NCBI GenBank assembly: GCA_963677885.1
Contig: OY782500.1
Location: forward strand, 1,116,001 to 1,180,000
DNA: 64,000 nucleotides
Direction: 5' to 3'
From: UBA1351 sp963677885
GTDB taxonomy: Bacteria; Bacillota; Clostridia; Lachnospirales; Vallitaleaceae
Below the pieces are notes generated by a model. The model saw nothing but the letters and a program-made list of their open reading frames with translations. It was not told where the DNA came from and ran no database searches. This document shows, piece by piece, positions 59,912-64,000 of the stretch. How positions within the stretch are numbered: the stretch's first letter is position 1; each line of letters opens with the position of its first letter. Position numbers and translations under genes: made by a program.

Positions 59912-61158
59912 TACTCACCTTTTCCGATTAAGTAGTATCTGGAGCCAAGACTTTCTCTTTGGTCATTGGAAAGGAAATTTCTTGTATCCAGGAATAGGCC
60001 CTTCATAGCTGAAAAGTCCATTTCCTTAAACTCACTGTGGTTCACACCAAGAACAACAAGGTCAGCTTCATCGATTGCCTGACTGCCGTCCTCTACCAAG
60101 TTCTTGTAATCAGCTACATATGGGTCAACCAACTTAAGGTCAATTCCTTCAATTTCATCCAAAAGACCAACCAAATGAAGCACTGGACTTTCTCTAAGGT
60201 CATCAATATCCGGTTTGTAGGTAATTCCAAGAATCGCAATCTTTTTCCCCTTCAGAGACCCTAAAAGTTCCTTCATTCTGGAAAAAACATGCATAGGCAT
60301 CAAGTCGTTGGTTTCTCTGGCTAAACGAATGATTTTGGCATCCTCAGGATATTTTTCCACGATAAACCAGGGGTCAACGGCCAAACAGTGACCACCGACA
60401 CCAGGTCCTGGCTGATGTATATTAACTCTAGGATGCTTGTTGGCAAACTCAATAACATCCCATGCATTGATGCCCATTTTTTCACAGATAATGGCCAGCT
60501 CATTGGCAAGACTGATGTTAACATCACGGAAGGTATTTTCCATAAGCTTACACATTTCTGCAGTAGTTGCATCAGTCAGGAAGATCTCACCTTTTACAAA
60601 CGATTTATATAATTTCTTAACTTTCATGGAGGAGGCCTCATTAATACCGCCCACAATCCTGTTATTCTCTACCAATTCAATCAGTATCTTACCTGGTATA
60701 ACCCTTTCAGGTGAATGGGCAATAAAAAGATCTTCATGAAGATCAAGACCGGATTCAGCCAGTATTGGAAGCATAAGTTTTTCTACAGTCCCTGGAGGTG
60801 ATGTAGATTCAAGAATGACCATATCATTTTTTTTCAAATAGGGTACGATCATTCGGGTTGCGCTTTCAACATAGGACATATCAGCAGTTTTGTCTTCTCT
60901 AATCGGTGTTGGTACAGCAATAATGAATACATCAGCCTCTTCCGGTTTTGTAGATGCCTTCAGTCTTCCTTCTGACACAACTTGCTTTACCAAATCACCC
61001 AGGTAAGGTTCTTCAATGATGATTTGCCCTTTATTCAGCTGGTTGACAACAAGCTCATTGACATCTACACCAACAATATCAAAACCGTTGCTGGCAAACA
61101 TGGCTGCTGTAGGCATACCAATGTAACCCAACCCCATAATACAGATTTTTTTACTCAT
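59911..61158 (-). CDS. wecC: UDP-N-acetyl-D-mannosamine dehydrogenase (WecC type)
   Basis: Makes UDP-ManNAcA from UDP-ManNAc by two NAD-dependent oxidations. The 415-residue protein shows the NAD loop GLGYIG (9-14), VPTPIRED, STSPPGTVEK, the lysine-containing LMENTFRDVNISLANE segment, and the active-site cysteine C258 in HQPGPGVGGHCLAVDPWF. That last motif is of the WecC/ManNAc type rather than the UDP-glucose type. An epimerase (WecB) is not in the window. It is 32 bases downstream of the phosphodiester glycosidase gene. Confidence 0.92.
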   Translation of the reverse strand: MSKKICIMGLGYIGMPTAAMFASNGFDIVGVDVNELVVNQLNKGQIIIEEPYLGDLVKQVVSEGRLKASTKPEEADVFIIAVPTPIREDKTADMSYVESATRMIVPYLKKNDMVILESTSPPGTVEKLMLPILAESGLDLHEDLFIAHSPERVIPGKILIELVENNRIVGGINEASSMKVKKLYKSFVKGEIFLTDATTAEMCKLMENTFRDVNISLANELAIICEKMGINAWDVIEFANKHPRVNIHQPGPGVGGHCLAVDPWFIVEKYPEDAKIIRLARETNDLMPMHVFSRMKELLGSLKGKKIAILGITYKPDIDDLRESPVLHLVGLLDEIEGIDLKLVDPYVADYKNLVEDGSQAIDEADLVVLGVNHSEFKEMDFSAMKGLFLDTRNFLSNDQRESLGSRYYLIGKGE

Positions 61159-61190
61159 AATAACCCTTTCTTGCGGACACCTGGTCCTAT

Positions 61191-64000
61191 CTAAAATTCT
61201 ACAGCAGGAAATAATGGCTCAAACATATACTTTAACTGGCCTTTATCTACGTATAATCTTAATGTGTAGAAAGATTCATTTAAGTCAACGTATCGATCTT
61301 CCACCTTGTACCACAAACCACTTAAGTCAAAATACCTGATTCCGTCTTTAATGGTTACATCTGTCTTATATCCACCACCATGAATATAGACGATGGTCTT
61401 TCCTGTCTGTTCATAATGCTCTTTAAGTATGCTATGAAGAAGTTGTCCTTCTCTTAAATCACTGAATGATGTTAGTGGATTTTTACTACCAACCAATATA
61501 ATAATATTTTCAGACGTAGTTTTCAAGGTATTTGCAAGACTTTCGTACTGACTGCTGTCAGTTTTTCTAAGTCCACCTTCTCCTGTTGCCAGATTTATAA
61601 TCTTGGCGCCATCGATACTGATGGTTTCATAAGTATTATCCCATGAGATAAAAGGTACATCAATCTTCTCATCATGAATATCTGTATATCCTGCAAAAAC
61701 ACTGTAATCCCCTTCATTCATAGTTTCATATATTTTTTGAAGAAGGATATTGTCAAGTAATCGGTTTCTAAAAGCCGTTGGTCCAAATACAGATATCTCT
61801 CTTGCATTTTGGACAGGCATATCCACCCTCATTTCATCATCAATAAAGCCTTCATCATCAAAGCTGACATCCGCTGCCTTGATTCTACTAAGGACAGACA
61901 GCTGGTCAATATTGATTCTACCCTGATAATCCCCATAGGACTGGAGGGCAACCAAGTAAAGACGGTCCAGTTTGATAGGATAAACCAGGTCACTGTTCAA
62001 CTCTGCAGTAACTTCCTTCCAGCCTTCAAAATCAATTTCATGGACAAAGGTAAAGGTTTGACTATTGCCTAGGGCATCTACAACCTTACCCTTAAACATA
62101 TGTCCGCTGTTATTGCCATATAACTGAAGGGAAATGGAATCGGATTTGTCCTCAATAACATAATCATTAAACATCATATAAACAGCCTGTGGATCTGGTG
62201 ATGAGGTTAACTCATAATCAAATCTATAGGACCTATCCGTGTCAAAAAATAAATTCTTATCAAGAGTGGCCATGCCGACAACGGTCTCCGGATAGGTTCT
62301 TTGTTCATAGGATGCTGATTCAAAATCATCTAAAATCTGACTTTCATTGCCTACAACCACGTACGCTGTTGTCCAGCGTTTACCCATCTGCATCTTGACC
62401 TTGGTCATACCAGCTTTTGTACCACTGTAGAACTCCCCATTGATAAAAGCACCTATAGCCGGATCATCAATCGTATAGGTGATATCAGAAGGATTGATTT
62501 CTCCTTCATAGCCTGAGTTATCCTTACCGAATATCTCAAATATCCCCTGATCATTATAATCCAGTTGCATAATTCTAGGTGACACGCTGATATCGATGGG
62601 AGCATCAAGACTTCGTATGGTCTTTTCCGCTTTGATTCCATTGTAATAACAGGTCAAAGTCCCCTCACCAGCAGTCGTTGGTGTAAAAGTTCCAGAACCG
62701 AAGGATCCTGTCACTTGACCGCTGACACTCCAAAAAACTCTTCCCATATCTACAGGAACAGGATTATAGTTAATATCATATCCAATAAGCTCCAGCTCAA
62801 TTGGATTATTCTTAAAGACCACATCTGTAGATGGAATAATCTCTACTGTCTCCACCGGGCCTGTTACAGCACTTGAAACAAAAGCCAATCCATTGATAAT
62901 AGATCTTTGGTATCCACCTGATGGTGTATTGGACGTTGTCAATTCTTCTCTACCAAGGTTTCTTGACATAAGGGTAGAACTTCCACCTCCATCCATGTGA
63001 ATGGCATCAGTTACCCCGTAGGCTTGAAGATAAGCCCCAACTTCTTCATGTGTTGCACCAATACTGGCACCTCGTCCATCAACCACCATGGCAACAAGGG
63101 TCTTTCCATCACCTGTCAGACCAAGAGCCGTTCTTGGATGTCGCTTAGTCGGTTCTACAATCATACCGTCTTCAACAATTTGACCGTTTTCCAGTATTTT
63201 ACCTCCACCGCTGATGGCAAAGTCCAGATTTTCTGCATCAATGGTCGAATCAATACTTAAACTGACGCCGGTTCCTACCTCAAAATATGGAAGATGGAAA
63301 GAAGCATCAGCGGCAGGTATGGTAATCACATAACCATTAGCCGGTATTTCCGTGACGCTGCCGGGACCTACTACCTTGGCTACCATATCATTTTCGATGA
63401 CAAGCTTATAAACCTCCTGCCGGCTATCAATGGCTGCCGTATCTTTATCAAACAAATTATTAAAGATAACAGGACTTGTAACTTCGTTAATCATATTGAT
63501 GCCTCTAAGATAAAGTCTTCTCTCATCTTCATTCATAAACGTTAAAGAGATTCCAAAAAAGTCCATCATAAACTGGTCATCGATGGTCTTAATTAGAGAA
63601 GCCGCCCCATGTCCACCAACATTATAGTTATGGACAGCATATTGATAATCACCGTCGTACTGGGTTCCAATAGGTTCAGAATCACTGATATTAAAGAAGG
63701 ATCCGTTAAGAGCACCGACTACCTTACCATTATTGTTTTCATTGTATTCAGCAGCAAAATCCTCAACTGTTTCCTTTAGACCAAAAGCCTCTGTAGAAGA
63801 AAGAATTTCCATCGTTAAGTCTTCTGACTCCACATCCCATAAAAGGACATGAACATCCACCCAGCCATCTTCTGAAAAGACCTCCTTGTGCTCATAAGTT
63901 AATCCCTTTGTCACATGGCTGCTTTCTATCGTTTCATATATTATCCAGTCTTGTCCCTCGACCGGAATCATCATCATTGTCACCAATAAAGTGGTCAAGA
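61191..64000 (-). CDS. Large secreted phosphodiester glycosidase (NAGPA) domain protein, 5' end beyond window
   Basis: At least 935 residues; the first in-frame start visible (TTG at 63998) is inside what looks like a signal peptide (LLVTMMMIPVEG), so the true start lies outside. The NAGPA domain (about 90-375) has ALNGSFFN, HPRTALGLTGDGK, MVVDGRG and MDGGGSSTLM (336-343 counting from the TTG). It is followed by Ig-like domains (about 380-560), a carbohydrate-binding-like beta domain (about 565-710) and a C-terminal domain with a phosphoesterase look (GYTDIHDEKID ... NIIILVGSKNP ... YIHGGGYK). It is the first known gene of the csaB operon, so it probably acts on, or trims, the cell-wall polymer at the surface. 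Confidence 0.85.
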   Translation of the reverse strand, partial: LTTLLVTMMMIPVEGQDWIIYETIESSHVTKGLTYEHKEVFSEDGWVDVHVLLWDVESEDLTMEILSSTEAFGLKETVEDFAAEYNENNNGKVVGALNGSFFNISDSEPIGTQYDGDYQYAVHNYNVGGHGAASLIKTIDDQFMMDFFGISLTFMNEDERRLYLRGINMINEVTSPVIFNNLFDKDTAAIDSRQEVYKLVIENDMVAKVVGPGSVTEIPANGYVITIPAADASFHLPYFEVGTGVSLSIDSTIDAENLDFAISGGGKILENGQIVEDGMIVEPTKRHPRTALGLTGDGKTLVAMVVDGRGASIGATHEEVGAYLQAYGVTDAIHMDGGGSSTLMSRNLGREELTTSNTPSGGYQRSIINGLAFVSSAVTGPVETVEIIPSTDVVFKNNPIELELIGYDINYNPVPVDMGRVFWSVSGQVTGSFGSGTFTPTTAGEGTLTCYYNGIKAEKTIRSLDAPIDISVSPRIMQLDYNDQGIFEIFGKDNSGYEGEINPSDITYTIDDPAIGAFINGEFYSGTKAGMTKVKMQMGKRWTTAYVVVGNESQILDDFESASYEQRTYPETVVGMATLDKNLFFDTDRSYRFDYELTSSPDPQAVYMMFNDYVIEDKSDSISLQLYGNNSGHMFKGKVVDALGNSQTFTFVHEIDFEGWKEVTAELNSDLVYPIKLDRLYLVALQSYGDYQGRINIDQLSVLSRIKAADVSFDDEGFIDDEMRVDMPVQNAREISVFGPTAFRNRLLDNILLQKIYETMNEGDYSVFAGYTDIHDEKIDVPFISWDNTYETISIDGAKIINLATGEGGLRKTDSSQYESLANTLKTTSENIIILVGSKNPLTSFSDLREGQLLHSILKEHYEQTGKTIVYIHGGGYKTDVTIKDGIRYFDLSGLWYKVEDRYVDLNESFYTLRLYVDKGQLKYMFEPLFPAVEF

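Overview
The window reads as chromosomal DNA from a flagellated, low-to-moderate GC, Gram-positive anaerobe of the class Clostridia. A Vallitaleaceae/Lachnospirales-type relative is my best guess, but the species cannot be fixed from this sequence alone. The basis is the Bacillus/Clostridium-type gene orders (comF-yvyF-flgM-flgN-flgK; mbl next to flhO-flhP; uvrC-hprK-glucokinase; nfeD-floA), strong AGGAGG ribosome binding sites, an SLH-domain protein with CsaB, and an H-NOX chemoreceptor of the oxygen-binding type found in obligate anaerobes. Almost all genes lie on the minus strand. No phage, insertion sequence, rRNA or CRISPR array was seen.

Layout. 1-4.7 kb: the start of flgK (cut by the window edge), flgN, flgM, a zinc-ribbon flagellar-operon protein, comF and recD2. 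4.8-8 kb: metK, a phosphodiester-glycosidase-type protein and a metallo-beta-lactamase-fold hydrolase. 7.9-12.1 kb: flgJ-type rod protein, two basal-body rod genes (flhP/flgG and flhO/flgF) behind a sigma-D-like promoter, an inserted plus-strand regulator (DUF2087), and mbl. 12.2-20.1 kb: an apparent operon of a LacI-type regulator, an ECF nickel transporter (NikMN, NikQ, NikO), nickel-pincer cofactor genes larC-larE-larB and a ferredoxin-like protein, with a perfect 16-bp palindrome in the promoter region; no larA lies in the window. 20.2-25.4 kb: MBL-fold protein, GGDEF/GAF protein, tRNA-Ser(CGA), a GH13 alpha-glucanase, and a non-coding block of 99-bp tandem repeats. 25.4-29 kb: asparaginase, three 45-bp palindromic repeats, and a RecB-like nuclease fused to an XPD/DinG-like helicase.

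29.2-44 kb: a small membrane protein; two GH3 glycosidases (one with permuted domain order and a membrane anchor) divergent from an AraC regulator; ROK glucokinase, hprK, uvrC; and a heterodimeric ABC exporter. 44.2-50 kb: an SLH/fibronectin-like surface protein with a long leader, then a LytTR response regulator, a conserved unknown, floA and nfeD, followed by a GHKL sensor kinase. 50-53.4 kb: an alkaline-phosphatase-superfamily enzyme, a 71-nt hairpin, and an H-NOX methyl-accepting chemotaxis protein. 53.5-64 kb: an envelope-polysaccharide operon (phosphodiester glycosidase, wecC, glycosyltransferase, flippase, two DUF4330 proteins, O-antigen-ligase-like polymerase, csaB), whose first gene runs off the right edge.

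How it fits together: the polysaccharide operon ends in csaB, which pyruvylates the cell-wall polymer that SLH domains bind, and an SLH protein is encoded 8 kb away. The GH13, GH3, glucokinase and HprK genes point to alpha- and beta-glucan use with carbon catabolite control. The nickel block is a self-contained uptake and cofactor-assembly unit whose client enzyme must lie elsewhere or be unrecognised.
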